Of a stretch of DNA of 64,000 nt, positions 48,988 through 60,842 are shown one piece after another. A program made the position numbers and the translations under genes. This DNA is from Vespula vulgaris. Its lineage: Eukaryota; Arthropoda; Insecta; Hymenoptera; Vespidae. The notes beneath the pieces were generated by a model, which was given only the letters and a program-made list of their open reading frames with translations, had not been told where the DNA came from and ran no database searches. Location of the stretch: contig NC_066609.1 in the NCBI RefSeq assembly GCF_905475345.1, positions 1,330,001 through 1,394,000 on the forward strand, read 5' to 3'. Numbering within the stretch: the stretch's first letter is position 1; the number at the start of each line of letters is the position of its first letter.

Positions 48988-49920
48988 GATCACGAAAAAA
49001 AAGAGTCGAAAAAGAAAAAAAAAGAATTAATAAATAACAAAAACAAAAAAAAGAGAAGAACAAAGAGAGAGAAAAATTCGAGAGACATATTTACGTTTTA
49101 CTACCTACGAACATGTAGTATCTACAAATTGTCGTGTCGAACTTGTTTGAATTTCCCGCCACATTTTTCATATTTGCGATCTTCCTTGTAAGATCAAGTA
49201 CGTGTTCTCTTTCTTTCTTTCTTTTCTTTTTTTTTCTTTTTTCCTTTTTTTTTTTCTTTCTTGACGCACAAATATTCCATTTTTTATTATCTATTTTTTA
49301 AAATTATATATATATATACACACATATGTATATATACATAGAAGCATATAGATACATGCGAGCGTGCTCGCTCTATATATCTCATTATGGACGCAAAACG
49401 TTTACAGGATCACATAGGGAGACATTAATCTTCTCGGAGTGCTCTCGACGATGTCAAAAAAAATCTCACTCCTTTGTATAAGTACGGTATACGTGGCTAT
49501 CCTACATAACCATGTATATATGTGTATCTGTGTTTCTTCGTGTGTGCGTTCTGTTTGTCGCGTTGAACGTGACCGTGTTCTCTTTTACGAATCACGCTCT
49601 AATTTATTCTAAGAAAGAAAACAAAAAGAAGAAGAAGAAGAAGTGTGTATTTTAAAAGACACACCGTGTGGAAGGGACTGATTAAAGAAAATAAGAACTG
49701 AAAAATTAAAAAAAATTAGAAAAAAGAAAGATGGCGGAATACAGGGAGGGTGGAGAGATGATATGCAAAGGAAAATTTTCTTTTTGACTTTTTTCCGTCA
49801 TTTCTTCCTAAAGAAAAAAAAAAGAAGAGGAAGAAAGAAAAAGAAATCAAACGATCAAACAGAATAAAAGAAAGAGAGGGTGAAAAAAAAAAAGGAAAAA
49901 ACGAAAGAAAGAAAGAAAGA
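45892..49920. other. Gene-poor stretch upstream of the MICU3-like gene
   Basis: Probably upstream intron of the MICU3-like gene or intergenic DNA. It contains an ATT array (46243-46303), an AAC/AAT run (46478-46516), GA tracts (46580-46800), a poly-A run (47029-47049), a GT array (47593-47630), an AT array (48053-48089), a poly-T run (48182-48208) and CT tracts (48706-48750, 48950-48983). 49370-49620 is of normal complexity. No MICU N-terminal exon was found. Confidence 0.7.
47401..47562 (-). CDS. Small hypothetical ORF (53 aa)
   Basis: ATG at 47562 to a stop at 47401. The peptide is basic in its first half (RGDKKVP, KKNPPRRR) and ordinary in its second half (FEIESSMRMVFV), with no simple-sequence character, which is unusual in this stretch. 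No domain is recognised and no splice context is clear. It could be a short protein, a uORF or chance. Confidence 0.2.
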   Translation of the reverse strand: MSARGDKKVPMCKMVKKNPPRRRTNGDFEIESSMRMVFVRNNELTLLKSNLSD

Positions 49921-50235
49921 AAGATGGCGGATAAGAAAGTTCGTCCCATCGTCAACGTTTTTCGTTTTAATGGAGAATCTCGTTCGATCAATATTCCGAA
50001 CAAGTACCATCCTTCCTTCCTTCCTTTCTTCTTTCTTTCTTTCTTTCTTCCTTCCTTCCTTCCTTTCTTCTTTCTTCTACTTGGAATATCCTTCGGTAAA
50101 ACGAAAGCTGATGCGAGTGTTCGCTGTTGGCACATCCTTTGCGTGCCTACTGGATCTGGAAGGGTGTTAGGCCGGCATGTTAGCGGTCGACGTAATGACA
50201 GGCGCGGTGAACATTATGCTAAGTGCGATCTCGTT
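49921..50235. other. Balanced-composition stretch interrupted by (TTTC/TTCC)n
   Basis: 49925-50010 and 50085-50235 have normal base complexity, unlike their surroundings, separated by TTCC/TTTC units. A long plus-strand reading frame crosses the whole stretch but half of it is repeat-encoded Phe/Leu/Ser, and I recognise nothing in the rest. Treated as noncoding, possibly regulatory. Confidence 0.35.
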
Positions 50236-50379
50236 CTTCTTTTTCTTTTTTATTTTATTATTTTTTTTTTTGGAAGGTGGGAGAAGGGTGTTGTTTCATT
50301 TTTCTCTCCTTTCTTTCTTTCTTTCTTTCTTTCTTTTTTTCTTGCTTGCTTTCTTTCTTTCTTTTTTTCTTTTTTTTGT

Positions 50380-50531
50380 TGTGCTTTACTACTACTACTA
50401 CTACTACTACTTTATTGTTATTATTACTCTACTACTTTTCTATTACTATTACTCTATTCCTATTATTACTATTATTACTCTAATATTACTATAATTACTA
50501 TATTGCTATTACTACATTATTATTATATTAC

Positions 50532-50582
<51 letters not shown>

Positions 50583-50650
50583 ATTACTATTATATTATTA
50601 TTATTATTATTACATTACTATTATTATTCTTATTACTATTACTACTATTA
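50380..50650. repeat. Compound (TAC/TAT)n array
   Basis: About 270 bp of ACT and ATT trinucleotides in shifting proportion, including a clean ATT block at 50525-50580. It produces spurious Tyr/Ile/Leu-rich frames. Confidence 0.9.
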
Positions 50651-50712
50651 TTGCAGCTATTATTATTGTTAACATTGTTGTTATCATTTTTCTTTTTTCT
50701 TAGCTTTTATTT

Positions 50713-50743
<31 letters not shown>

Positions 50744-51684
50744 TTCTTTCTTTCTTTCTTTATATATTTTATTTTCATTTTTCTTTATCTTTATTAATGC
50801 ATTACTACCATCTTTCTCTCTCTCTTTTTTTTTTTACTTATTTTTCACTATTTCTCTTTCTCTCTTTTCTATTTTCAAGTTTCGGTATCATCATTTTTCT
50901 CTTTCATCATATATAATATAATATTATAAGTATATTAATCTCTGAGTATCTAAAACTTTCACACGTTATATAATATTGTTTTGAAACATGATCAAAAAAT
51001 TTTCTAATCGTTCAGATTTTCGCATTAACGAAACGTCATGCGTTTTACAAATGACATTTTGTTTTTTTTGCAATTATCTTTTTACAAACGTTCCAATTGG
51101 AAATTACACTCTCTTTATTTCTTAATTTTATTTGACAAAACAAATAATATTCCACGAAAGATTAATTCGTATCGGAGTTCTTGTCGAACGTTAACGTTTC
51201 TGTCGCGTAATCGAAATAAAAAAAAAAAAACAAACAAACAAACAAAAACAAAAACAACAAATTTCGTTTCGCTGATAGATTAAAATCTCATTTCCTTTTA
51301 ATAGAAATCACTCCTTTCTTTTTTCTCGTTTTTTGTTTTTTCTTCTCCTCTCCTCTCACTATCACCTCTCACCACCCCCTCCCACCACCTGCCGGAACCT
51401 CTGATTCAATATCTCCTAGAAACTAAACGAAATTAAATCCGTTACGAAAAGAAAACCGATAGAGAAAATCGAATGCAATAACTCTCGTAGATAGCAATTT
51501 CTAATCGTATCTAAATGATTTATATTCTTACAAGTTGAAGAACTCGTTACGATTCGAAGAGTACGTGATAACTAATTAAATCTCGATCTCTCGATATCGT
51601 CGGGAGCACGCGTGTGTCTCCGAGGTGTTGTATCGCACTAAAGGCTGTCAAGAAAAAATAAAAAAAAAAAGACAAAAAAATATA

Positions 51685-51734
<50 letters not shown>

Positions 51735-51884
51735 GCTCCCTCCCAAAAAAAAAAATAAAAAAATAAAAAAGAAAAAAGAGAAGAAATCAACAAGAAAGGA
51801 TAAGAAACTTGTGCAAGAGAAGGACAGATATATAGCGAATAGATATACGAAGATAGAGATAGAGATAGAATAAAAAGAGATGAT

Positions 51885-51934
<50 letters not shown>

Positions 51935-52060
51935 AGAATAAGAAAATAGAAGGATAAAGAAAAAGAAAAAGAAACAACGAGTAAAGAAAGTATATAAGCA
52001 TGCATGTATACATATATGTATATATGTATGTATATAAGTGCAATTATGATGGCACATAAA
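50651..52060. other. Gene-less stretch rich in microsatellites
   Basis: CT tract (50712-50740), AAAC run (51229-51260), AT array (51696-51730), GA array (51888-51931). 51040-51210 and 51340-51640 are of normal complexity without an ORF of note. Confidence 0.8.
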
Positions 52061-52440
52061 CGTCATTTCACGATTATTATAGCACGTATCGAAGATGTGA
52101 GAACGAGATGAGAGAGAATCGGTATCTCATCTTGAACCATATAATCATTTAACGTTCCTCATTTTCCGGATGCTGCTTTAAGAGAAAGAGAGAGATAGAT
52201 AGATAAAGAGGAAAAGAGAAAGAGAAAGAGAGAGAGAAGAAATCTTGCCGGAGAGAATCATATCATTCGCACCTGTCCAATTGCTGTTCGCACCGGCACG
52301 ATCGTCGCAGACACCCGCCAGGCAAGCAACAGATTTATAAAATCCAATTTGAATAACGAGATGCGTGAAGTGTTAATATTCGGCCGCCAGAGACGATCTC
52401 TGTCTCTCTCTTTCTTTCTTATAATTTTTTTTTTTTTCTT
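52061..52440. other. Higher-complexity noncoding island
   Basis: 52061-52165 and 52245-52400 have balanced composition between GA-rich tracts. The second contains an E-box-like CACCTGTCC, a GC-rich segment (CACCGGCACGATCGTCGC) and a TTTATAAAATCC patch. No ORF, promoter or RNA gene is identified. A regulatory element or noncoding exon is possible. Confidence 0.3.
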
Positions 52441-52454
52441 TGGCAGTCGCGTGT

Positions 52455-52506
<52 letters not shown>
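52455..52506. repeat. (AT)n microsatellite
   Basis: About 50 bp of uninterrupted AT dinucleotides, followed by a CT tract (52603-52632). 52640-54230 beyond it is mostly TATA-type A/T sequence with AC arrays (53398-53420, 53640-53660) and no gene. Confidence 0.95.
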
Positions 52507-52510
<4 letters not shown>

Positions 52511-52603
52511 CTTGGTCATTTTCGATGTAATACATTGGTTGATATTGGTACGTGTAAGGATATAATAATAATGAAGTGAAATCAAAAAGTATGGGCTATT
52601 TTG

Positions 52604-52638
<35 letters not shown>

Positions 52639-52639
52639 T

Positions 52640-53233
52640 TGTCCCTCTGTTATTTTATTTTATTTATTTTTTTTTTTCGGAATACTCTTTCTTTTTTGCT
52701 TTTATATATAAGTGGAGATACTTGCACGTTTTGGGTATAGTTTGATAAGGTGATACATTTGAGGATATAATAATGAGGTAAAATCATATGGGGGTATATA
52801 TATAAATTTGATATATAGATGATGAATATATATGTATGTATGTATGTATATGTAATTTTTGTATATATAATTTTGATATATATATATATATATATATATT
52901 ATTGATCATATGTATAGTATGTATATATGTATATATTGGTTATACTTTGATAGTAATATATAAAAGATATAATAAAAAGTAAAATTATAATAACATTGTA
53001 TATACACATACATACGTATATACATATATACATATATACTGTTGGAATGAAATAAAGTATTCGTACAGTAGAATATGAAAGTATATTTAAATTGTATAAA
53101 TACTTAAATTTCTCACTGTTATATATATGTACGTATGTATATGTGTATTTTAATAGTTGACTTTGATTAATAGTAATAGTAATAGTAATACACTTGAAAA
53201 CATGTAATAAGAAAGAAAATCGTATTTGTGGTA

Positions 53234-53278
<45 letters not shown>

Positions 53279-53397
53279 GATTATTTATCATTTGATATAT
53301 CTTATGAATAGTACATGTAAAATACATTACAAAGTATAATTCTTCTATAGCATGTATATTCGCATTCGTGTAAATTTTGTAAATGTGCGATATTAAA

Positions 53398-53429
<32 letters not shown>

Positions 53430-54229
53430 TCGAGCAATAACTTTAATATTAGTAGATACTTATAATACATATACCTAATAAAGAATATACACAAACATAC
53501 TTACATGCATTCGATTAGTTATACTTTGATATTAGTAATTATATAAATATATACATTCGTTCGAGTATATATACATTGATATATTTCAGTATTTAAATAT
53601 AACAGATAATAAGATAAAAAGATCATATGAAGCATTTACACACATACACACACACACACATACACATATATCTTATTGTATTATACTTTGATAAAACGAT
53701 ACAAATATAAATAATTGGTAGACTTGCTAAAAAGCAAAATCATGTATAATATGTAAACATGATCACCTGCAAGAAATGACGACAGAGAACGACTTATATA
53801 CATGAAAATTCTTTTCTCTCTCTCTCTCTCTCTCTTTTACTCTCTATCTCTATCTCTGTACCTGTCTTTATCCATCTTTATACATCTCTCCTTGTCTATC
53901 TTTGAAGCTCCTTTACATTCCTAAAGGTACATACCTTATCCTACCTGTATATAATCCTTGGTATGCATGATCCCATGATTACAGATCACTGTACTTAACT
54001 ACTGAAGTAGAAAGGCTACATACAAACACACATACATATATATCTTTATATATGTTCTATATATCTGCCTTTATATATATATATATCTTTATATATGTAC
54101 ATATATATGTCTGCTTTATATATATATGTGTATATATATATACACATACATGAACGTACGTATATATATTATATATATATATATGTATATACACCTATAT
54201 ACTATGTATATATGTATATATTGGCGCCG
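52640..54229. other. Gene-less A/T-rich stretch
   Basis: Long runs of TATATA and TATG/CATA units, AC arrays, a CT tract (53816-53834) and a short patch of normal complexity at 53930-54020. No coding sequence or structured RNA was found. Confidence 0.8.
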
Positions 54230-54450
54230 AGATTACTCTGAGATAATTGAAATCGGATAACAAGTACATAAACGAGGACGTGGATATAAATGCGATTTTA
54301 GTCTCGGAGGACTCATGAGAATATCTTCGTATTCGTTGAATGACACGTTTCATGTCGCAATCGTAAGATCGAGTTGTAACGTTAAATGAGAGTTTAACTC
54401 GATATAATGCTCTGTCTGAGAGTATAAATCGTTGAGGGGGAGTAGATAGG
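54230..54450. other. Higher-complexity noncoding island
   Basis: About 220 bp of balanced sequence (GGCGCCGAGATTACTCTGAG, CGAGGACGTGG, TGACACGTTTCATG) between A/T-only stretches. It has no long ORF and no splice-site pair that I trust. A conserved noncoding or regulatory element is possible. Confidence 0.25.
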
Positions 54451-55063
54451 AGGTGTAGTTATGGGGATAAGAAAGGGTAGGAGAAGAATTCTTGTACTTA
54501 CATACTGATTTGTGATTTTCTTATTTTCGAGAGATAAGCTGAAAGACATGTGACGTTTTACAGGTTGTTGGTATGTGTTTGTATACGTGTATGTGTATTT
54601 TCGTTTGTGTATTTTAAACACATAATTGGTTATATTTATATATATAATATTGTATACTAATTTATATATATATATTTTTGTATATGTATTAGTATAATAT
54701 TGGATAATAATATTATTGAATAAATTAATTATTACGTAATTGTATAATATAATATTATGTTATATTATAGTGAATTTATATTGAGTTATATTAGAATTGT
54801 AATATATTAGTATTAATCATATTATATTATATTACATATATATATATATTAATGGTATAATTATATTATATTATTATAAAACAATTGATATTTAATACTA
54901 TATATATCATAGCAATTATACAATACTATTATATCATATTATACTAATATATATATATATATGATGGATTTATATGTACTTTGTTGTTATAATATAATAA
55001 AAAAGAAAAAAGAAGAATTAAGGGTTGTATTAGAAGAATAATAGATAAAGGGTTATCGCAAGA

Positions 55064-55136
55064 GCCCCTGTGGCCTAATGGATAAGGCATCGGTCTCCTA
55101 AACCGGGGATTGTGGGTTCGAGTCCCACCAGGGGTA
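55064..55136 (+). tRNA. tRNA-Arg (anticodon CCT)
   Basis: A complete intronless 73-base tRNA. Acceptor arms GCCCCTG and CAGGGGT pair, with a terminal G-T wobble; the D arm is GCCT/AGGC; the anticodon arm TCGGT/ACCGG encloses the loop CTCCTAA, giving anticodon CCT for arginine AGG codons; the T arm GTGGG/CCCAC encloses TTCGAGT. Internal promoter boxes A (TGGCCTAATGG) and B (GGTTCGAGTCC) are present. A run of T starting about 10 bp downstream can serve as the RNA polymerase III terminator. CCA is not encoded, as normal for nuclear genes. The surroundings are AT-only, so the gene stands alone. Confidence 0.97.
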
Positions 55137-55764
55137 ATTAATAATTTTTTTTCTACTTTTTTTTTATTATTCAATTTCATTTTTTTTTCTTCTTTTTTTT
55201 TATTTAAATACAGATTACTCCTACCAAGCAACGCGAATCATACGTTCGATCCAATGATTGTTTCTCTGAGCTTATATACATACATACATACATACATACA
55301 TAACTTTGGAGTTTTTGATTGATTTATTTATTTATTTATTCATTTATTTATCTTTTTTTTTATAAAATATAGATCACTGCGAACGCACGATTCAATGATC
55401 TATACTTTTATACTTTAATACGAATAAATATACATTCGTCATTCGTGCAAAGTTTACACTCCTACGAAAAAAAAAAAAAAAAAAAAGAAATTAAAAAATT
55501 AAAAAAGAAAGGAAAGAATAAATAAAGGAAAAAGAAAATAAAAAGATAACGTAACAACTCGCTCGAAACAAAATCTGAACAATTGCTATTCTCCTTTTTT
55601 CTTTTCTTTTTTTTTTTTTTTAATTCAATATACTCCTGATTTTCAATATATTATAAACCCTTGTACGATAATAAACCAAGATAAAAGAGAGATAGTATAA
55701 CGTCGTAAAGTTATCATTCTCGACATCGTTCGTATTTGTAATACGCAACAGAGACACGAGAGAG

Positions 55765-55795
<31 letters not shown>

Positions 55796-56677
55796 AAAAG
55801 AAAAAGATAGACAGACAAATATAAGCCCTAAAGGGACGAATAAAATAACCTTACTTTATTACTTATTGCTTGATAAACAAAATCAAACCAAATGAAATTA
55901 ACTCAAATCAAATCAAATCAAATTAAATCAAATCAAATGAAATGAAATCAAATCAAATCAAATCAAACGAACCCAAACCCAAACCCAAATCTAAAGAATT
56001 TCAATTGATAGCTATAGCAAGAGTTGGGTGGTCCTAAGGGCCATAATAATTTAAGGGTAGTTGTCCACTGACGAACTCGCATGATCTAACCAATCTCTTA
56101 TATTATTCGTCCCTTCCTTCCTCCCTACCCCTCTTCCATTTTTTTTTCTTTTTCTTTATCCTTTATCTTTTTTTTTTGATCGAGACGCAAACGACGAGAA
56201 ACCAAACGTGTTCTCAACGTTATTCTCTTCAAGAACAACGACGTTGTTCTTGTTCTTGTTCTTGTTGTTAAACGATAAAATCCGATATATCTCGCATCAG
56301 ATTCTTCTCGAAACCTTACAGTAGATTCTAATAATAATACTAGTAATACTAGTATTAGTAGTAGTAGTAGTAGTAGTAGGTTAAAGTTATGGGATCTTCC
56401 CTTAGCACGAAGGACACTTACAAAAGATCTTTCCAACATTTTTAGGGCAAATTCCAAGACGTCCCTTTATTTTTTTTTTTTATGTCTGCCACAAACACAT
56501 ACACATCCATACACACACAATATATGTATGTATATATATGTAATGATGAAACAGGTGAACAGTACGATGTATTTGTATTAGTGATGTTGTTCGGTTCCTT
56601 TTCTTTGGAGACAGTTTTTCAATTACATGAACACACATACCATACACACACACATATATTGAAACAGAAAGAAAAAG

Positions 56678-56700
<23 letters not shown>
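55137..56700. other. Gene-less stretch after the tRNA
   Basis: T-rich and A-rich runs (55145-55200, 55467-55486), CATA and TTTA arrays (55270-55345), an AAATC pentamer array (55895-55985), then 55985-56110 of normal complexity (with AAGGGCCATAATAA at 56036), a GTA run (56350-56380) and AC-rich sequence (56490-56520). No gene is supported. Confidence 0.8.

Positions 56701-56748
<48 letters not shown>
56696..56748. repeat. (GA)n microsatellite
   Basis: About 52 bp of uninterrupted GA dinucleotides. Confidence 0.95.
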
Positions 56749-56756
<8 letters not shown>

Positions 56757-57024
56757 CGTAGGTATTCTTAGCTTGACGGAATCTTGTAACGACTTTTGCT
56801 ATCAGATCGTTCGATCGTGGAAGATCGAAAATAAATGATCGCATCTTTCTATCTCTCTACTCTCTCTTTCTCTTTCTCTCTATATCTCCCTTTCTTTATC
56901 TATCCTTCTCAAAAGCGATAACGATTACTGGTTAACGTTTAGTTGGTAGAAAAGAGATAGAGAGACACGCACAGTAAGGTGGGTCTTCCCCCTCTAACCA
57001 CCCTCCCTCTTTTACCTCTCCTCT

Positions 57025-57060
57025 TACCCCTACCCCTACCCCTACCCCTACCCCTATCCC
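57025..57060. repeat. (CCCCTA)n hexanucleotide array
   Basis: Five to six CCCCTA units (TAGGGG on the minus strand) inside a C-rich stretch (56985-57075). The minus strand has four or more G4 runs at regular spacing, which can in principle form a G-quadruplex. Confidence 0.9.
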
Positions 57061-57075
57061 CTCTCCTCCACTCTC

Positions 57076-57524
57076 TATCTTCATCTCATCCTCGTGTGAT
57101 TTGTGAGCACGCGAAAGAGTCGATTTCTATCTTGCAATACATATATATATACATACATATATACATACGTGTATATATATATATATGCATCATGTATACG
57201 TATATATGTATGTATATATAAGTATATATGTGAGAGACACATTATTGAGAGTTTCAATTTTTATCTCAATACACACATACATACATACATATATATTTAT
57301 ATATATATACAGACAGTTTTAACATGGTACGTATATATATATATGTGTGTATGTATATATATGTATGTATATATACTTTTAGTATGAATATAATTTATAC
57401 ACATGTATACGTACAACATATACAAACACTTTTTTAGCATGATATATATATATATATATTGTTATACTATATATATATTACTATATACTATATTACTATT
57501 ATATTATATATATATTGTTATAGT

Positions 57525-57569
<45 letters not shown>

Positions 57570-57620
57570 CAAATAATTGGTATTACAAATAAGACGTTTC
57601 ATTTTAAGATACAAAGGTAA
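57076..57620. other. A/T and CATA/TATG repeats
   Basis: Mixed TATA, CATA and TATG units and an AT array at 57530-57567. No coding sequence. Confidence 0.85.
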
Positions 57621-57622
57621 TG

Positions 57623-57907
57623 TTAATGTCGATTTAGAAAATCAAGAATCAATTCGATTTTATAAACTTGTTGTTCACCGTCAACACCATTACAATCATC
57701 ATCATCACCATCGTCACTATTACAACCAAGTTCGAGAATTGTAGGTGTAATACGTTCTCCATGTATACTTCCCCCTCCTCCCTCTCCCCTCCCCCTCACT
57801 ACTGTCCTCAAGTCCCATTCAGAACATTTTAAATGGGACGTACGATAAAATTTATGGTGTCCACCTTCAATGGTTAAAAACACGACAGGTAGTCGTCTCT
57901 GATACAT
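57623..57907 (-). CDS. Hypothetical ORF (94 aa)
   Basis: ATG at 57907 to a stop at 57623. The first 40 residues (for example LPVVFLTIEGGHHKFYR and HLKCSEWDLRTV) have ordinary composition, then come a Gly/Arg-rich repeat-derived bit, an ordinary segment (ERITPTILELGCNSDD), an acidic run and a hydrophobic end. The frame is also open for seven codons upstream of the ATG. I recognise no family. It could be an exon of an unseen minus-strand gene, because a GTGAGG donor-like site follows the first segment. Low confidence. Confidence 0.25.
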   Translation of the reverse strand: MYQRRLPVVFLTIEGGHHKFYRTSHLKCSEWDLRTVVRGRGEGGGGSIHGERITPTILELGCNSDDGDDDDCNGVDGEQQVYKIELILDFLNRH

Positions 57908-58119
57908 ACCGTCGACTTTATCTACTTACGTTTAATTTAATTACGCGGGTTTTGCTTTTTTTCTTTTTTCTTCTCTTTGTCTTTTTTTTGTCTTTTTTTT
58001 TTTGTTTTCGATTATTTAAATAGAAATAAATTTCGTAGTATATTAAAATCGTCGTCGACAGAAAAATGGCGGTAATCTTATCGAAGACCATGAGAAAAAT
58101 CAAAATTAAGATAAATTTA

Positions 58120-58589
58120 CACGCGTATTAAAAATTTAAATGATCATCGAAGAACGAAAACGACCGAGAAAATTTCAAAATTGTTTTCAACGAGTCGAAA
58201 CTCGGTCGAAGGATATTACCACTACGGAACGGAGCTGAGAATTTTAATGGACGTATAATTAAATATACATTTATTTACGTACGTATCAAATGAAAATAAT
58301 TATTAATGATAAAATGAAGTGTGAGATTATTCAAGTATCAGCGCGTACGATAATTTTCACGGGATATAAATGAACTATATAAATAAATTACTCGATGATA
58401 GTCATAATTAAGATACGTTTATATTATTTTATTGAATGGGAATAATTGTTAAAGGTGAAAAAAGAAAGAAAAAAAAAAAAAAAAGAAAAGAAAAAGTTTT
58501 TAAGAGAATTCACAATTAATTCTCGACCGAGTTAAAACTCATAAAAGATATAAGCTGATCGTATAGTAACTCTAATAATATCTGATTGA

Positions 58590-58636
<47 letters not shown>

Positions 58637-59330
58637 TATATATAATTTACGTATTAAATGGAGGTAACAAGTAGAACAAAAAACGCGGCAAATTTGAAAT
58701 CACTCGGGACGAACTTGAAACTTACAAAATATAAATTCAACGATAAACTCCAATAATATTTAATAGTTAAGATACGTTTATTTGCGTTATTAAAAAGAAA
58801 AAAAAAATAGTAATTATAAATGACGAGAAAAGAACAAAAAAAAGAGAGAGAGAGAGAAAGAAAGAAAATGAAATAAACGCGAGAAAATTATAAATCAATT
58901 ACGAAAGAGTTAAAAACACTTTCGTGATATAAATAGGACGAAAGTAACCGGTAACTCCTCAACGATATCTAAAGATTAAAATAGTTTTACTCGCGCGTAT
59001 TAAAGATAAAGATAATGATTATAAGCGACGAAAAAGAAGAAGAAGAAAAAAAAAAGAAGAAGAAGAGAAACGCGCGGGAAAATTTAAAATTAATCACCGA
59101 CGAGTTTAAAAAAACATTTACAGGAAGGATATAACTGGCATCGAAAGTAACTCTTTAACGATATCTAAAGATTTAAATGGATCTACTCGCTTAAAAAAAA
59201 AAAAAAAAAAAAAAAAAAATTATAATTATAAGTGACCAAGAGAAAAAAAAAGAAACAAAAGAAAAAGAGAAGAAAAATGCGCGGGAAATTTCAAAATCAC
59301 TTACGACCAGTTGAAGCTTCCTTCGATATA
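58120..59330. repeat. Degenerate tandem array, about six copies with ~190-200 bp period
   Basis: Copies start near 58166, 58505, 58684, 58878, 59071 and 59278 with GCGGGAAAATTTCAAAAT-like sequence. This is followed by a GACGAGTTNAAAAC-like segment, GATATAA, AACTC-CAACGATATCTAAAG, then TTTACTCGCGCGTATTAAA and TAATTATAAGCGACG, and an A-rich linker. Intervals between the last four copies are about 194, 193 and 207 bp; the first interval is about 340 bp, so a copy may be lost or unrecognised. Copies are strongly diverged. No ORF. Confidence 0.7.
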
Positions 59331-59399
59331 TACGTATATATACCTAACCTATTTATACAGATATACATATATATATATATTATACATAGAATAAGTTAA

Positions 59400-60000
59400 C
59401 TCGAGCAATGGCGATGGCAATGGCGATGGCAATGGCGATGGCGATGGCGATGGTGGTAGTAGTAGTTTCTCTGCGGTTTGTCTCTCGATGAGTTAATGCA
59501 AATGAGAAGACGGTGAGCGTAACTCCGGCGATTCGTCTAAATTAATTAACGCTGTGGTCCGTAGCACCGTGAAATTAGCGCTAACTGCGTGGGATGCCTT
59601 CGAACGGTTAGCTATTAGTCTGCTAATGGCCCAATACCACTATAACACTACACAACTTATACGTCCTCTCTTTACACACATGTATATATATATATATATA
59701 TATATAGATGTGAAGAGACGTATACATACATATATATGTATATATGCATACATAGACGTTTATGTATAACGTTCACATTTACATGTTGAATGGTAACTCT
59801 TCTATAATGGTGGTGAAGCGGACTGTTTAGTAATGTTCTTGATCACGTGTTACCGGGCTATGCATCAGGTACGAAACAATGCACGGGCTATAATTGAATA
59901 TTTCCAGGGACTATGATTTAAGAATAGCCCCTTAGGGCCATTCACTTCTTTGTATTTGCCTTCGTGATTTGCCTTGAGTACAACTTACATACGTGCGATA
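59400..60000. promoter_or_regulatory. Candidate regulatory island with POU/homeodomain-type motifs
   Basis: After a GGCGAT hexamer array (59408-59455) come about 180 bp of high-complexity sequence: octamer ATGCAAAT at 59496-59503, TTAATTAA at 59542-59549, a palindrome TTAGCGCTAA at 59575-59584, GCTATTAG and GCTAATGGCCC (59611-59632). A second island at 59800-59945 ends in CTTAGGGCCATTC. No ORF is present. The motif density suggests an enhancer; conservation cannot be judged here. Confidence 0.35.
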
Positions 60001-60661
60001 AATAATCATTTCTGGTGTGTGTTGCTTCTTTCTCTCTCTCTCTCTCTGTCTTTCTTTTTTTCTCTCTTTCTTTTTCTTCTTTTTCTTTGTTTTTTTTCTT
60101 TCTCGTTCGCTTTCTTCTCGCTTCTATAGGACGGGCCGAAAGTTCCAAGGTGATCTTAAAAATCGATTACCATTTTTCCCGTGACCCTTTTTCTTTTCTT
60201 TTTTCTTTCCTCTCCTTTCTTTTCTTTCTTTTTTCTTTCTCTTTCTTTTATCTTTTTTTTTTTATACAGGATCCCAGAAACTTATAACGTGAATTTTAAT
60301 AATTGGTTATTAATTATCTGCGAGTTATCTTCCCGGTTTCATTCTTTTCGTTTATTTATTTATATGAAATTTTTTCTATTTATTATTTTTGTTTCTTGCA
60401 TATAAGAAAATTACGAGTTTCAGGAAGGTTGACTTGAAATTATCTTCGCATTTTCCAAAAAGAAAAAGAAAAAGAAAAAGAAAAGAAGAGAAAAGAGGGA
60501 AAAGAAAAATACAGAAAGGAAGGATCGAAAAAAAAAAGAAAAAAAAACAGAAAATAAAAAAATAAACTCGTTCCGTTTCATTTCGTTTCATTTCGTTTAC
60601 GCGTCTCATCATTTTGCATATTCTCATTCCACTTATATTCTTATGAGTCGAACCGCGGCCG

Positions 60662-60694
<33 letters not shown>

Positions 60695-60801
60695 CCATCT
60701 TTCGGTAACTCTGAATATTTTTGACTTAAGTGGGCACTCGTTCTTGCGGCACTGCTTTGACTTTTCAAAACAGATAGACAGACAGACAGACAGACAGAAA
60801 G

Positions 60802-60842
<41 letters not shown>

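Noticed and set aside
49924..50703. Long plus-strand ORF of 259 codons
   Set aside because: Most of it is encoded by TTTC, TTCC and ATT repeats; the remaining parts resemble nothing known.
57025..57060. Interstitial telomere
   Set aside because: The unit is TAGGGG, not the insect TTAGG, and only five to six copies are present within other C-rich simple sequence.
59560..59590. miRNA of the miR-29/285/998 type (TAGCACC start)
   Set aside because: The seed differs (AGCACCG) and no hairpin arm pairing was found around it.
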